From Rhizophagus irregularis (taxonomy: Eukaryota > Glomeromycota > Glomeromycetes > Glomerales > Glomeraceae): a DNA stretch of 64,000 nt. Shown here piece after piece: positions 33,956-46,790 of the stretch (within the stretch, counting starts at the first letter, position 1; every line of letters starts with the position of its first letter). The position numbers were made by a program, and so were the translations under genes. The notes under the pieces are model-generated. The model did not search any database. It was not told the origin of the DNA and was given only the letters and a program-made list of their open reading frames with translations. The stretch lies in NCBI RefSeq assembly GCF_026210795.1, contig NC_089432.1, positions 3,782,001 through 3,846,000 on the forward strand, read 5' to 3'.

Positions 33956-34080
33956 ACATCGCCTGGCCCTTACTGCATTAGGATGGCATTTTTAGCGGAG
34001 TTACATTCATATTATTAATTCTGCCCAAGTTCCATCCTAATGCTGGTAAAGGCGATGATCGCCCAGGATGTTCATAATAA
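33956..34080. repeat. Small inverted repeat (ATCGCCTGG / CGCCCAGGAT)
   Basis: GCATTAGGATGG at about 33979 pairs with CCATCCTAATGC at about 34032. The outer CATCGCCTGG pairs loosely with ATCGCCCAGGATG. Probably a further tiny foldback element next to the hAT MITE. Confidence 0.45.
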
Positions 34081-34214
34081 TAAATACATTTTTTTTTTGC
34101 GCGATTAAATTAGACGATTATAGACGTGTATTAAAATTAATAAAAACATTGTTTACAATTCTGAAAATTAATTTTATTAATGTAAAAAGGTAAATATATT
34201 AAAAAAGTTTTCCT

Positions 34215-34380
34215 GCCCTATAAAAAAGGTTTGTGCTAAATTTGTGCCAAACGGGCTAATCATACAACATTTATTCGAAATTTGTACTAAAAAATAATAT
34301 AAAATTCGAACAAATTCTAAACAAATATCGTATGATTAACCCATTTGGCACAAATTTAGCACAAACTCTTTTTATAGGGC
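34215..34380. mobile_element. 166-bp MITE with GCCCTATAAAAA termini
   Basis: Nearly the whole element is a hairpin: arms GCCCTATAAAAAAGG, then TTTGTGCTAAATTTGTGCC, then GGGCTAATCATAC match their complement at the right end with few differences. The loop is about 60 bp. It shares the CCCTATAAAAA ends with the nested MITEs at 13.6-14.0 kb. Confidence 0.85.
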
Positions 34381-34600
34381 AAAGTGAAATTTATAATCAC
34401 ACAATAATAAGTAAGAATATTTCATCATTATTAAACCTTTTATATATTAAATATATTTGAAAACGATCATGCATTTGAATCTTAAAAGTGGCGAATTATA
34501 ATGATGGATGCAAATTTATTTAAGAATAAAAGAAAATATATCTGATATATAAAAATAATTTTTTAGAAAAAAATAAATATACAAAAAAATTTTATTAAAA

Positions 34601-36985
34601 TTATTGATTTTTTCGAAGTCTTTTTAAATTATTTTTTGCTTTCTCATTTCCTTGTTTGGCAGATTTTTCAAACCAATAAATTGCTTTATTTACATCTCTT
34701 GCAATTCCAATTCCATCTCTATAGATTACAGCAAGATTATTTTGTGCTACATCATCTCCTAAATTTGCAGCATTTTTATATAATTTAAATGCTTTTCTCT
34801 TATCAATTTTTGTTCCAATACCATTATTATAACAATATCCTAACATTACTATTCCATCTAAATATCCTCCTTCAGCTGATTGCTTAAATAATTCAAAAGC
34901 TTTATTATAATCTTTTTTAACACCAATCCCATCTTCATAACATTTACCAAGATTATATTTTGCTATTAGATTTCCATTATTTGCAGCTTTTTTATACCAA
35001 TAAAAAGCCTTTTTTAAATCTTCGTTAATACCTATTCCAAAATCATAATAATAACCAATATTTAATTGTCCATTTGATAAATTTTTATCAGCTACTTTTT
35101 TATAATATTCAAAGGCTAATTTTTCACTTTTCATAGTTCCATATCCATGTCTATAACACAAACCAACAAAATATTGTGCTAATGTATGATTATTTTCTGA
35201 TGCATTAATAAACAAATTAAATGTTTCCTTATCATTTTCGCTTGTTACAATTCCAAAATAATTGAAATATCCAAGAATAAAAATAGAATTTGAATTATTT
35301 TGATTATTTAATAACCAATTATAAAATTCTTGTGAACTTAAATTATGATTATTAAAATATTCAATAACTTGCTTCTTTTCCAATTTCCGTTCAATTCCTT
35401 TATTATTTAATTTATAAATAAAATCAATTATTTCATCGATTATAACGTTAAAATCTTTTTCAATTGAATGATTTTCTTGTTTACTTGATATTGATATAGA
35501 ATCAATTTCTTTTGTATTCATCTTATCAAAATTTTGGTCTCCTTGTAATTCTGAATTATTAGTACTTAAAGAAGTCTCATTAAGTTCTAATTCATTTGTT
35601 ATTTGATGAGAATCAATTTCTTTTGTATTCATTTTATCGAAATTTTGAATAAGTTGAGATAAATCTCCTGGTAATTCTGAATTATTAGTACTTAAATTAG
35701 CCTCTTGTTCATTTGATATTTGACGATTTTCTATTATTATATCTATTTTTGCAATCTTTGCATTTAGCCAATCAACAACTTGATATATTGTTGGACGATT
35801 ATCTGGTTCCCCATCCCAACATTCTAATAACCAAATGTAATTAAAGATTAATAAAAATAATATTCATTTACAAAATTTTAAAATTTAAAATATTACTCAC
35901 TGGTATAAATTTTAACATATTCATCAGGAGTATCAGGAACAACAGTTTCTCTAAGACCTTGTAAAATATCCAAAGCTAAACTAATATCATAATGTTCACC
36001 TTCAACATAAAAAGGAGGTTGCCCACTAGATATTTCCCATAATAATACGCCAACACTATAAATATCACTTTTTTCATTTAATGAGTACGCTTGTGTTGAT
36101 TCATTATTATTATTATTATTTCTTCGTTTACTAAAGCTTTTTGGATCAATATAAGGAACCACACCAAATAATTTAGATTGAACATTGGATGATGCTCCAA
36201 TTCTTTTTGATAATCCGAAATCTGCTAATTTGATTGTATTATTACGGACAAGTATATTACCAGAATGCTACGAAAGAAATACATTTTCAAATGAATATGC
36301 AGAATAATATTATTAACGATTAAATAATGTTAAATGAATTACCAAATCACAATGTACTATTCCTTCGTTATGCAAGCATGATAAAGCGCAAGATAACTGG
36401 TATGCCATTTTATATTTGTCGTCCCAAGAAAGTTTGGTAAAGTTTTTCTTCAAATAACATCGAAGACTACCACCGTCGGCGTACTCCATTACTAACCAAT
36501 AATTATTATGATTATCTAATGAATAAAAAAAAAAAATCATTAAAATGCATTTCTTTGAATTTTACGATTAACAAGAATATTATATTTATTAAGATAACTT
36601 CGGTCAATAATACCTGACTCAAGCTTTGTTATCCCATAGCAACGAATAATGTTATCATGAAAATCAACATCTCGTTGAATTTTTAACTAAAATAAAATTC
36701 AAATATTTAAAAATAAATATATTAAATAAATATAATCATTATTTTATATTAAATTACCTCACGGACGATTTCTTTCACGGTGATATTATCAAGACTAAAA
36801 AATGATTTTAACGCAAATTGTTTTTCTGAATTTTTCCAATTTGCACGATATACTTTTCCGAAACCTCCAGTACCAATAGGTTGGATATTATTAAATTGAT
36901 TGTATTCATAATATTTAAAATATTCTTTATCAACAGCTTCCTCAATCCAATTGACCCATTCATTTGTATACTCAGTATCTTGCAT
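34601..36985 (-). CDS. Protein kinase with C-terminal Sel1 repeats (gene B)
   Basis: Five exons: 36985-36758, 36686-36614, 36515-36343, 36267-35901 and 35823-34601. The first three have the same lengths as in gene A (228, 73, 173), and the joined frame gives 687 residues. Kinase motifs: glycine loop GTGGFG 38-43, Lys60, DFG 174-176 and Asn162. The catalytic loop reads HCDLHSGN, so the HRD arginine is cysteine at 156 while Asp157 is kept. Such non-RD kinases can be active but are usually not controlled by activation-loop phosphorylation. Residues about 460-683 hold about six Sel1 repeats, one more than gene A. The linker contains an internal duplication of about 40 residues (STNNSELxGD..NFDKMNTKEID occurs twice). 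Likely a paralogous signalling protein in the same head-to-tail cluster. Exon borders are inferred from frame and splice sites. Confidence 0.9.
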
Positions 36986-37112
36986 TTTGATATTATCAAA
37001 CGTAACGTATTGAATAATAATAAGTTAACAGTAAAGTTAGAGAAAATGAATTGTTAAGGTTTCTATTTTATAATTTTTTTTCCCTCCATAATAGTCGCAC
37101 AACGTACAGCGT
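36986..37112 (-). promoter_or_regulatory. Upstream segment of kinase-Sel1 gene B
   Basis: Shares GAATAATAATAAGTTAACAG and ACAACGTACAGCGT with the gene A upstream region at similar distances from the ATG. Function is inferred from position and conservation only. Confidence 0.5.
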
Positions 37113-37789
37113 GATTAGTGTTACCAAACCAAAAGGACAATCAGTTGATACCACATGGTACCGCAGATTTATACGACTTTTTTAGGATCAGTCATCCCGT
37201 CCTTGCTTCTAAAAATAGATTTTATTTGTCACTACCATCACACCCATTCGCGTTTCTAGGACAAGTTTTTAGCCAAAATCCTATTTGTAACACAATTAGT
37301 CATCACTGTGTTGTTTTCCACGGTCACGGGTTGGGACGGGTTGGGACTTGTTTAATTAGTAAAATCTATTTTTATAAGCGGCTGCAAGCTATTACAAAAG
37401 GATTATGATTATTTATTATTAGAATTGTACAACTTTTTTCATAGAAAGAAACGATAAAAAATTTTATCCGTAATTTCTGTATAAACTCCATGAATATGAA
37501 ACATTTATAGATTAGATTATAAAGGAAAAAAAAAAAAATTTCGGTTTTAAATTTCATTAATTGACATTGGATTAACCACATATTGGAACTTACACATGGC
37601 CAACAGTCGTTTCATATTACACAATTCAATTTATTTATATGGAGACTATTCTAAACGTCAGAGACAATAATTTTTTTTTTTAAAAAAAAAAAATTCTAGA
37701 GATTTTCTTCTCGTTTCTTTCCATAAATTAAGAAAGTTTTCGATTTCCAGATTAGAGAATTTCCAGTCATCAATTAATGAATATTAATT
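37113..37789. other. Intergenic; GC-richer patch without a recognised gene
   Basis: 37118-37408 is open on the plus strand for 96 codons and less AT-rich than its surroundings. The predicted peptide has no recognisable domain, and the position is just upstream of gene B. Considered non-coding. Confidence 0.3.
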
Positions 37790-38140
37790 AAAATACTCAT
37801 AAAAATTAATATACAAGTAGTTTAACATTTGCTGAACAACATTCAATTAATAAAGTAAGTAAATAGAATAATTTTGAAATTAGTACGATTTTCTCTACAA
37901 GATTATACCTACACTCATAAAAATTAACACACACAACTTTTAATTAAAAAAGGAAGTTGATTTCATTTGACCAATGTGGTGAAATTATGCTCTAATGTTA
38001 GAAATAGAAAAACAAAATTTTGGAAGTAGTACTGTTATGAAAAACATACTTTTCTATGAATAAGCATAAAATAATTTCATATAACCAGTGATAAGTAGTG
38101 AAATTATGTTTTAAAGTAAAACATATTTTTAATTAGTAAA
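37790..38140 (-). repeat. Inverted-repeat partner of 47980-48560
   Basis: The reverse complement matches 47980-48560: for example TCAAATGAAATC(A/G)ACTT, ATGTTTTACTTTAAAA and AATTTCACTACT. The two lie either side of the kinesin gene in opposite orientation, about 10 kb apart. Non-coding. Confidence 0.65.
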
Positions 38141-39121
38141 AAAAAAATAAACATGTATAATATGGTAATTTTATATTAAAAGTGGTGCACTGAGTTTGAT
38201 AAAAATTAATAAAAGAAACTATTAAAAATAAATGTAATATCAGTTATTTGTTATTAAAATCACCAAATTCGAATTCCCAGTTTATACGTGCACAAAATTG
38301 TAAAACGTAATACAAAATTAATATAAATAGACTATCATTTGGACTAAATAATAAGTTGAGTAAAAATCTACATTTACGAAACTTCAATTATTCGACTCCA
38401 GTTCACTAACAAAAAGCCCATTCCTCACCTACATAGTTATTTTAGTGTGTATCATTAGAAAGTAAGTATGCTTTAATAAAACAAAATGTAAATAGAAAAT
38501 TTATATAGTCATAATAGCTATGAATATTTTTAAAAGTATTTTAAAACTCAATGAATATTGTTTAAAAAATTTTTTTTATGATAATTTTTTATAAAATTGT
38601 CTATTTTTTATATTTTTCAAGTCATATAACTAATTCACGTTTCACATTATAGGAACTTTACACTCAAACTGATTGTAAAACATACTTTCAATTTACAAAA
38701 AAAAATTACAGAAATTATTGTGCAAAGTGAGATCCCATATTAAACGGATATTATCAATATTATCAAATCATATTTATTATATTTTTGGCTTAAAAGAAGT
38801 ATTTATCAAATTATTGTATAGCAAAACCAAATAAAAATTTTTTTAATGTTCGTCCCCAAACTTACTACGCCTTATGTAATGCTTTGTGTAACAAAAATAA
38901 ATTAACACGTTGATTAATCACCTCTGGTGAATTAATTATTCTTATTTAATATATATATATATACTACATATTACTTTCTAGTTTCTACCTTTTTTTAAGT
39001 TTTTTTTTTGTAATCCAAACGCATATATTCGTTTGTATTATAAACAATAACCCCTTTTTAAAAAAAATTCGTTTTTTTTCTTATTTTTAACAAATATATA
39101 CATAAATACACACGAAAAAAA
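38141..39121. other. Upstream region of the kinesin gene
   Basis: AT-rich with no gene. A (AT)n run at 38950-38962 and T/A homopolymers precede the start codon at 39122. A promoter must lie here, but no single element is convincing. Confidence 0.35.
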
Positions 39122-41381
39122 ATGACCTCAACTTCCGTACGGTAAGTAACTGTAAATCAAAAAAATCAAATAATTCCTTTACTATTTTAATCTTTATTCC
39201 TATTTCTTTCACATTCTTGTTTTCTTCTACCTTTTCTCCCTACCGTTTTTCGTTTCTCACTCATTTTCCATTCCGTCCTCTCTAGAGTTGCTTTGAGAGT
39301 AAGACCACTCAATAACAAAGAAATACTACAAAATTGTAGTGAATGTTTAACAATAATACCTGACGCACCACAAATACTCATTGGAACCGATAAATCATTT
39401 ACATTTGATTATGTATTCCCATCGGATACTGAACAAGAAGAAATATTTCATGATTGTGCAAGTCCGCTAATAGATAAACTCATGGAAGGGTGAGTACACA
39501 GGAAAAAAAAATTCGGCCTCACGTCGCACGCGCAAGAAGAATCAAATTTATATCAAAAAAAAAATTTTTTATCAAATTCGGATTTTTTTTGATGATATCA
39601 CTTTTATTTTATCGTGTCATTGTTAAATTATTATTTATTATTATAATTTAATTATTTTAGTTATAATGTCACAATCTTAGCATATGGGTAAGTAAATAAC
39701 ATAATTAACAATTATTATCTAAATTAATTTGCATGTTTATTATTTATTTATTATTTATTATTCAACCCTTCCCCCCCTCCCTACTTTTTTAGTCAAACTG
39801 GTAGTGGTAAAACATATAGTATGGGTACTGCTTTATATGGTTCAGATATTCCACCCGAATATCAAGGTATGTTTGTCCCTTGCATCATTTTTTAAAATGA
39901 TTATCAAAAGTTGATCATATGTTTATCAAATTAATGACGTCATTTATTATTAGGTATCATTCCACGTGCTATAAGTAAATTATTTGCCGACCTTAACGAA
40001 CGAAAAGAAAAAAATCCTTCCTATGAATTTGAAGTTTATGTATCATTCTTAGAATTATATAATGAAGATTTTATAGACTTACTTAATAAAAAAGGAAAGA
40101 GTGATTTAATGATAAGAGAAGATGCAAATAGTCAAATATATTGGGCTGGTGTAAAAGAAGTTCAAGTTTCGGATTCAGATGAACTCTTAGGGTATGTTTC
40201 TATTATGTTTATAATATGTTATATAAAAATATAAATATAATTTATCAATTTTACTATCAAAATTTTTTAGACAATTACAAAAGGGTTCACTGTGTCGAAC
40301 TGTCGCTTCAACAGATATGAATATGGTATCTTCAAGATCACATGCTATATTTTCCGTAATACTGAAACAAACAAGAGTAGAAAATTTAAAAGAAAATAAA
40401 GAAAATGATGCTCCACCACCTGAAACTTCAACCACTTCAAAAAGAAAGAGTAAACAAAAATTATTAACATCAAAAGTAACTTCAAAATTTCATTTCGTAG
40501 ATTTGGCTGGTTCTGAAAGGGTAATGTATTTAATATATATATATATTTCTTCCTTAATATTCTTGATTATTTTCTTAATATTAATTTTTTTTTTTTACAT
40601 AAATAGTTAAAGAGAACTAACGCCGTAGGTGATAGAGCAAAAGAAGGAATAGCAATTAATGGTGGTTTACTAGCCCTTGGTAATGTAATTAGTGCTCTTG
40701 GTGATGAATCAAGAAAGGTCACTCATATTCCTTATAGAGATTCAAAATTAACACGTTTATTACAAGATTCACTTGGTGGTAATAGTCAAACTCTTATGTT
40801 GGCTTGTGTTTCACCAGCTGATTCTAATTTTATGGAAACCTTAAGTACACTAAAATATGCTAATCGTGCTCGTAATATTAAGAATAAAGTTAGTGTTAAT
40901 GAAAGTTATGGTGGTAATTCTATTGAAATAAATCAATTACGTGGTCAAATAAGTAGATTAAAGATGGAGATTCAAACTTTACGAGCTGGTGGTTGTAATG
41001 AAGAAACAAGTCGTAAACATGAAGAAGAAATTGAGAGTCTTAAAAATGAATTAGGAATGACAAAATGGAAACTTAAAAATGTTGAACAAGAACTTATCAC
41101 TACAAAAGCTGAAAGGAACACTCTTTTAATGGAAATTAGTTTTAATGATCAAGATCTTTCAGATGCTGATCGTGAACATAGGATTAAAACTCATAATATC
41201 GTTCAAGGTTATGAATCAGAAATTCAAGATTTTAAAAATCAAATTTCTGAACTTTTAGCTGCACAAGCTTTTCAACATCTAAGTAAATCTTCTTTGGCTG
41301 GAACAACAACAGGAAGAGAGAAAGGTCATATCAAATTCTCCGATCCTCATATTTATTCATCTGATGAAGATATTCATAATC

Positions 41382-41416
<35 letters not shown>

Positions 41417-44230
41417 GAGAATAGTGAGAAGAAAGGTAAAAAGAAGAAGAAACGTACTTCAATAAGAGCTGATGGTCACTTCCCAGTTTCTGATGAAACT
41501 TCTACTACTAAAATCTCACCTGTTGGCCCTTCCTCATCTCATCATCAACTTGAACATGTCGTAAATGATCAAAGTTTGGAAGAAGCTAAATCCTTATTCA
41601 CACCATATGATGAAGACGAAGAAAATATTGAAGAAGAAGATGGTGAAGATGGTGAAAATGTTGATGGTGAATCATTCAAATTTACTCGAAAATTGAGAAG
41701 GCGTAGCAAGACAAGAGATAAGCTTGAAAAGGCCAAGGAACAACTCAGACAAAGTTACATGATAATAAAGAATGGAGGTTCTTTACATGATGATCCTATT
41801 TTAAGTCAATTAATAAAACAACCTTCATCAACTAGGAGAACTAAGAGTGAAAATTATATTGATCAAATGATTCGCAATCATCAAAAAGAAAAAAGAAGAT
41901 CAAGCAGTGTATCTTTCAGTGAAATTCAAATCATTGAAGTACCAGAATGGCAAGAATCTAATCCACAACCACCACAACCTACTCGTCGTACTTCAAATTC
42001 AGGTTGTTCTGTTAGTTTCTCCGATCGACCAATTTCTTCTGGTTCAACTGAATATTCTCAAGATAGCACTGATTGCTCATCTCAACAACAACAACAAAAT
42101 GTTATTGCTCTTACCCGTATGTTACATCAAATTCAAGCTGATATTGCTGTTAAAGAACAACTCGTTTCACAATTGGAACGTGCTGAACAAGAATATACTT
42201 ATATGAGAGCTCAATATGAACAAAAATTGGCTGATATGCAAGAAGCTATAATTACCTTACAACAAGAAAGAAATTCTGCTGTTAAACGTGCTCAAAATGC
42301 TAATACTGGCGTTAGTACTCGTGATAAGAATTCAATCCTTGTCGAACTTAAATCTCGTTATGAACACAAGATGAAACGTTTAATCCAAGAAATTGGTGAA
42401 CTTCGTAGAAAATATAATGAAGCTACTCAATCTACAACCACGTCAAAGAATCAAAATGAAACAATGCTCAAGAGTATGCGTGCTCAAATTGAACAACTAA
42501 AAAGTGAAAAGATGCGAGCGATGAAGCGTATGAAGGATGAAGCTGAACGTGTCCGTGAAATGACTGAACGTAATCAACGTGAAATTCAAAATCTTCGTCG
42601 TAAAGAAAAATCTGCTCAAGAACAAAAGAAACGTTTTGAAAGAACTAGTGAAATGCAAAAAATCATGCTTGAAAAGAGACAGGAAGAAGTTTTACAAACA
42701 AATAGTAAACTTAAATCAGTTATGGCCTTACTCAAACGAACCACTACTCCAAAGTCAATCACCAAGGCTATCCGTAATCACAAACGACAATCAATATCTA
42801 ATGATGAAGACAGAAAGGAATCGAGACGATCCTCCGATGATATTAGTCCTATCTATGATGAAGTATTTGCCAGTGGTTATGATAAGAAAAAACTTCTTGA
42901 TGAAGCAATCTATAAATATATTAGTGGTCGTCAAACATTGACAATGATGGATGAATGGATCGTTAAAAGAAATAATTTACAAGAAGAGAAGAATGAATTA
43001 CTTGAAAAACGTGAAAAAATAATTACTAGCGAAATTGGAAATGAGTTAGGAGGAGATGCTCAAGCATTAGATGATAAGATTGGGATGATCACCTCGGAAA
43101 TTTCTTATATTACTGCCAAGATTCATTCTTTACAATCAAGTATTGCAGCCGAACAAGAAGAAAAAGCTGCTGAAAATAGCAAAGAATCTGAAGATAAATC
43201 ACGAAAGAATAGTATCAAGTCAAGTAAAATTAAAAAGAAACTTTCTTTCCTCTTACCAGAAAATGCCACACCTGAAGCATCATATGACGTTGCTGTTCGC
43301 ATTTTACGAAATTTGGATGAATTTGAAAGTTATACAATATTAGAATCCTTCTTTAAGGATATTGTTGATCTTAAAACTGGAGATTGGTCTCGACAAATGA
43401 CCTTGGAACAACAAGAAAAGACAATTATTGATTTAAGAAAAACTTTATTGGCCATGCGAAGAGCTGCAGTTCTTACAACAAGTGAATATGAAAAGAAAAA
43501 CAGAGAACTTGAAGAAGCTTTACGTTTCGGTGGAGGATCATTAAGTCCATCAACTCCGGAAAAGAGAGAATTACAGATGGATGATATTGAAAATAGTACT
43601 TCCAATGCCATTTCCTTATTTGATCATAAATTAGATCAAGCTTATGCAGAAGTCGAAGCTGAAATATCAGGAACTTTTGGTCAAATGGGATCATTATCAA
43701 GACGTAATTCATACTTCTTTGATGATGATGCAGCTTACTTCTCTTCTTCACCATTATCTGCAAGTCCATTGAATACTGGTAATAATAGAACAAGTTTCTC
43801 TTCAAGACCACCAATACCTCCCGGTTGGTTAAATCTTCAACCGCGTGAAAAAGTACTCGAACAAACTAATGAAACAACGCCGGACGTTCCAACAAATCCA
43901 AGAAGAAAAGATTCTGGTAATAGTGAATCTAGTGGTGATAACAACAATAATACAAAGAGAAGGAGTTCAAATGGTCGAAGATTAAAGAGACCATCTAATG
44001 GTCCATCTACACCATCAACACCAAAACCATCAACACCAAAAGATGAAAATATTTCTCCTTTAGAACGTACAAGGTCCATTGGTCAACCTTTGGAACGTAC
44101 CAGATCCAGTAATCAACATTTAGAACGCGCCAGAGCTGGTGTCCAACTTTCAAGTTCACGACGAAGTTCGCTTCGTGATGGGTCAACAATTCTTGCACAT
44201 AGTCGACAAAGTAGTTCAACAAGCACTTAG
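39122..44230 (+). CDS. Kinesin-4-like (KIF4/KIF21 type) motor protein
   Basis: Seven exons: 39122-39141, 39286-39489, 39661-39687, 39793-39866, 39954-40191, 40271-40520 and 40607-44230. The joined frame is 1478 residues. The N-terminal motor begins [10 protein letters not shown] at 6 and has P-loop GQTGSGKT 84-91, SSRSH 208-212 and DLAGSE 265-270. It ends [20 protein letters not shown] and [20 protein letters not shown], the pattern of kinesin-4/KIF21-type motors. All nucleotide-binding motifs are intact. A Lys-rich loop insertion (about 224-255) lies before switch II. The tail has several coiled coils, an Asn run near 530-541 encoded by (AAT)n, Ser/Arg-rich linkers and repeated ERTRSxxQPLERTR motifs. 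Members move toward microtubule plus ends and regulate microtubule dynamics or cargo. The stop at 44228 appears secondary: the reading frame was cut by a 10-bp loss (see the following entry). Introns are inferred from motor conservation and GT..AG sites. Confidence 0.92.
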
Positions 44231-44680
44231 AACCAGGGGGCGATGGTCCACGTGATAGCGGATATTTTTAGAAGCGGTGATAAGCGAAGATCACAAAGCA
44301 GTATGGCACGACGAGGTTCCAAAGATCATATTATATGCGACAAAGTTCATATGGACGTAGTTCACCCGATAGTGTAGTGATGATGCAGCAAGCGTAACAA
44401 GTACGACCAGTGAATGTGAAAAACGTGCATTCATGTCACATCATACACATACAAGATCAGAAACACCGACAGCATGAGATAATATTTTTGATCGTTTATC
44501 AAAGAGTCAACCACATTTGAGTTCAGCAAAGAGATATAACGGTGAGAGACATGATTACTACTTACTAGTGTCTCCAGTGTCTCCAGTGGATATCCTGGTG
44601 GTGTGGAAGACACTTTGGCAACATTAGAAAGGAGGCGAGAAGAATATGGCGAATCGCCTGAACCAAAAGTACAAGCATAA
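44231..44680 (+). pseudogene. Decayed former 3' end of the kinesin coding region
   Basis: Beyond the current stop, protein-like pieces continue in changing frames: [51 protein letters not shown], an in-frame TGA at 44475, DNIFDRLSKSQPHLSSAKRY, and finally TLATLERRREEYGESPEPKV then QA and TAA at 44678-44680. Lesions visible against the 21-24-kb copy are a 10-bp deletion after 44225 and a 5-bp insertion at about 44371-44380. The ancestral protein was therefore about 150 residues longer. Hidden introns could explain some shifts, but the 10-bp loss is a real difference between the copies. Confidence 0.7.
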
Positions 44681-45587
44681 TTTATTAATCTTAGAATACT
44701 AATATTAGATTTTTAATTCTCTCGAAATTTAATATCTTTTTTAGACTAATTATTAGCGGCTAATAAATCTCTCGGGACATTTAATAATTTAGAAACTTTC
44801 TCGCTTACATTTTGTTCATATTGTAAAAATTTTATTTGTAGATATAAGTGTACTTTTTATTTTCTTTTTATTATTTTTTTTCTTTCTTTTTCTTTTATCT
44901 TTCTTATTATTCTCCAACCATAGATAGTAACCAAAAAAACAGATGAGATTTTTTTTTGTATATATGAATAGTATATGAATCATATGATTTAATTTTGAAT
45001 TGTTTATTTGTAATTTATTAAATAGATGCTAATAATAATAATATAATTATAATTTAATAAATACAGTATTATACATACTGCCCAAATTATTTTGGGATGT
45101 CATAATTAAAATTATTGTTTTTTTTGGTTATTAGGGATTGACTTTTTTTTTTAAAAAAAAAAATTAATTTGTAATTATAAAAAAAGAGTGAATGATTTCT
45201 CACTATGGGTTGAGATTTGATATTACCCCAAGTCAAATAAAATGTCAAAAATGGTATTTATGACCTTTGTTAAGGTTTTAACAAAGATAGAATTATTAAA
45301 ACACGTAACACGAGATTTATTATGACGAATTGAGAAATTGGGATTAGATTTCACGTTTTTTAATCTAACCGTAATTCTCAATTTGGACGCAAAAACTCTC
45401 GTTATTAGTATAGATGAAACCTAAATTATTTTTATTAGAAAAGGAAATCACTTACCATTTTTAATTTATTTCATAATAAAAAAAAGCTGACTCAAATAAA
45501 AGTGAAAATCGTTTCCTATTTTTGATTTATTTTCTCTAAAAAGAGTTTTTAAATATTCAAAAAATTTACATTCTTTTTTTAACTTGA
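44681..45587. other. Intergenic, AT-rich
   Basis: Presumed kinesin 3' UTR and AT-rich spacer. A small imperfect hairpin (GAATTGAGAAATTGGGATTAG / TTAATCTAACCG..TTCTCAATTTGG) lies at about 45325-45390. No gene is seen. Confidence 0.35.
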
Positions 45588-45838
45588 AGAATGCCGAAAA
45601 GCTTGTGTAATGTGTTTAGCTTTAATCGTAGTATTATTTTAATAAATTTAATCGTACTAAACCATGAAATTCAATATGGTTAGTTTGATGCCCAAATATA
45701 GCTTAAACTTTTCCAGCATTTTTATATTAAGCTTGAAGCTTGAAACTCATGCTTAAGCCTACACTTAAGTATATGCTTTCAAGCTTCAAGTATTGGATTC
45801 GTCAGTTAGCTTCTCTACGGATGGCAGGTTAATATATA
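45588..45838. repeat. Dispersed repeat with AAGCTT palindrome, copy 2
   Basis: Same family as 7295-7555 in the same orientation; the inner palindrome is shorter here. The conserved end is GATGGCAGGTTAATATATA. Confidence 0.7.
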
Positions 45839-46292
45839 TATATATATATTTTTATTATTTATTAATAATTTATTTACTATGATAAATAAATAAAAAGTAC
45901 TATGAAAGTTATCGAAAAAAATATATGATATTACCATAAAATAATATCATAAATAAATATCTCAAATAAATAAAATAATTTTTTTTCTTTTTTTTTAATT
46001 AAAAAAAAAAATGTTATCTACCATTATCGGTTAAATAAAAAAAACAATGGAAGATTTCGGTAAATGTCAATAATTATGTAATCAAATTTTCATTCAAGTA
46101 AAAAAATTCGGACAAATTGATATATCTATAAATAAATAAAATGTTTTTTTTTACAAATATATAATAATTATATCAAAATATTTGATCATAAAAAAAAAAT
46201 GATTCTATTTATTTATTATGAAGAAATATTGACTTCATTTTTTAATTTTAATAACACTCTTAAAAAAAAATATTTAATAATATGGATTTTAT
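45839..46292. other. AT-rich spacer
   Basis: Low-complexity A/T tracts; no feature is supported. Confidence 0.35.
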
Positions 46293-46669
46293 AATTTTCC
46301 GCTATAGCGGAGTTCCGCTAGTGTCACGTGACATGAAGATCATTTCCTTTTTAGGAAATTTGTGTAACATTATATGATTTGACTGGAATTACGGAACTTG
46401 GCCGGAATTAACCATGTGACGAATAAGGTGACAAATATGATTTTTTCATTAAAAAATTCTAAGTTCAAATAATACTTAGTAATTTTTGAAAGCTTGAGGG
46501 TGTGATACAGGGTGATGGTTTAAACGTTACACAAAATTCCAAAAAAAGGAAATTTTACTTCTGATGAAAAACGAAAATTATTTATGCAAATGGGTTACAC
46601 ACATTTTCAAAAAAGGAAATGATCTTCATGTCACGTGACACTAGCGGAACTCCGCTATAGCGGAAAATT
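46293..46669. mobile_element. 377-bp TIR element, termini AATTTTCCGCTATAGCGG
   Basis: Left arm AATTTTCCGCTATAGCGG, then AGTTCCGCTAGTGTCACG, then TGACATGAAGATCATTTCC has its near-exact complement ending at 46669. Each arm holds its own palindrome (CCGCTATAGCGG) and a CACGTG. No coding frame and no unambiguous target duplication are seen. Superfamily not assigned. Confidence 0.75.
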
Positions 46670-46790
46670 TTAATTTTCTATCAATAATATCTCCTTTTTT
46701 TTGAAAAAAAAAAAAAAGAAAAAAAAATCATTTAAGAAAAATATTAGTAAAAAAAATATCTATTCTTTACATAAAAAATAAATAAATACT

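Noticed and set aside
37118-37408. 96-codon plus-strand frame upstream of kinase gene B
   Set aside because: No recognisable domain, lies in the upstream region of the opposite gene, codon pattern not convincing.
43330-44222. Several long antisense frames within the kinesin tail
   Set aside because: Shadows of the coding strand: they overlap one another, and the sense frame has clear coiled-coil and motif content.
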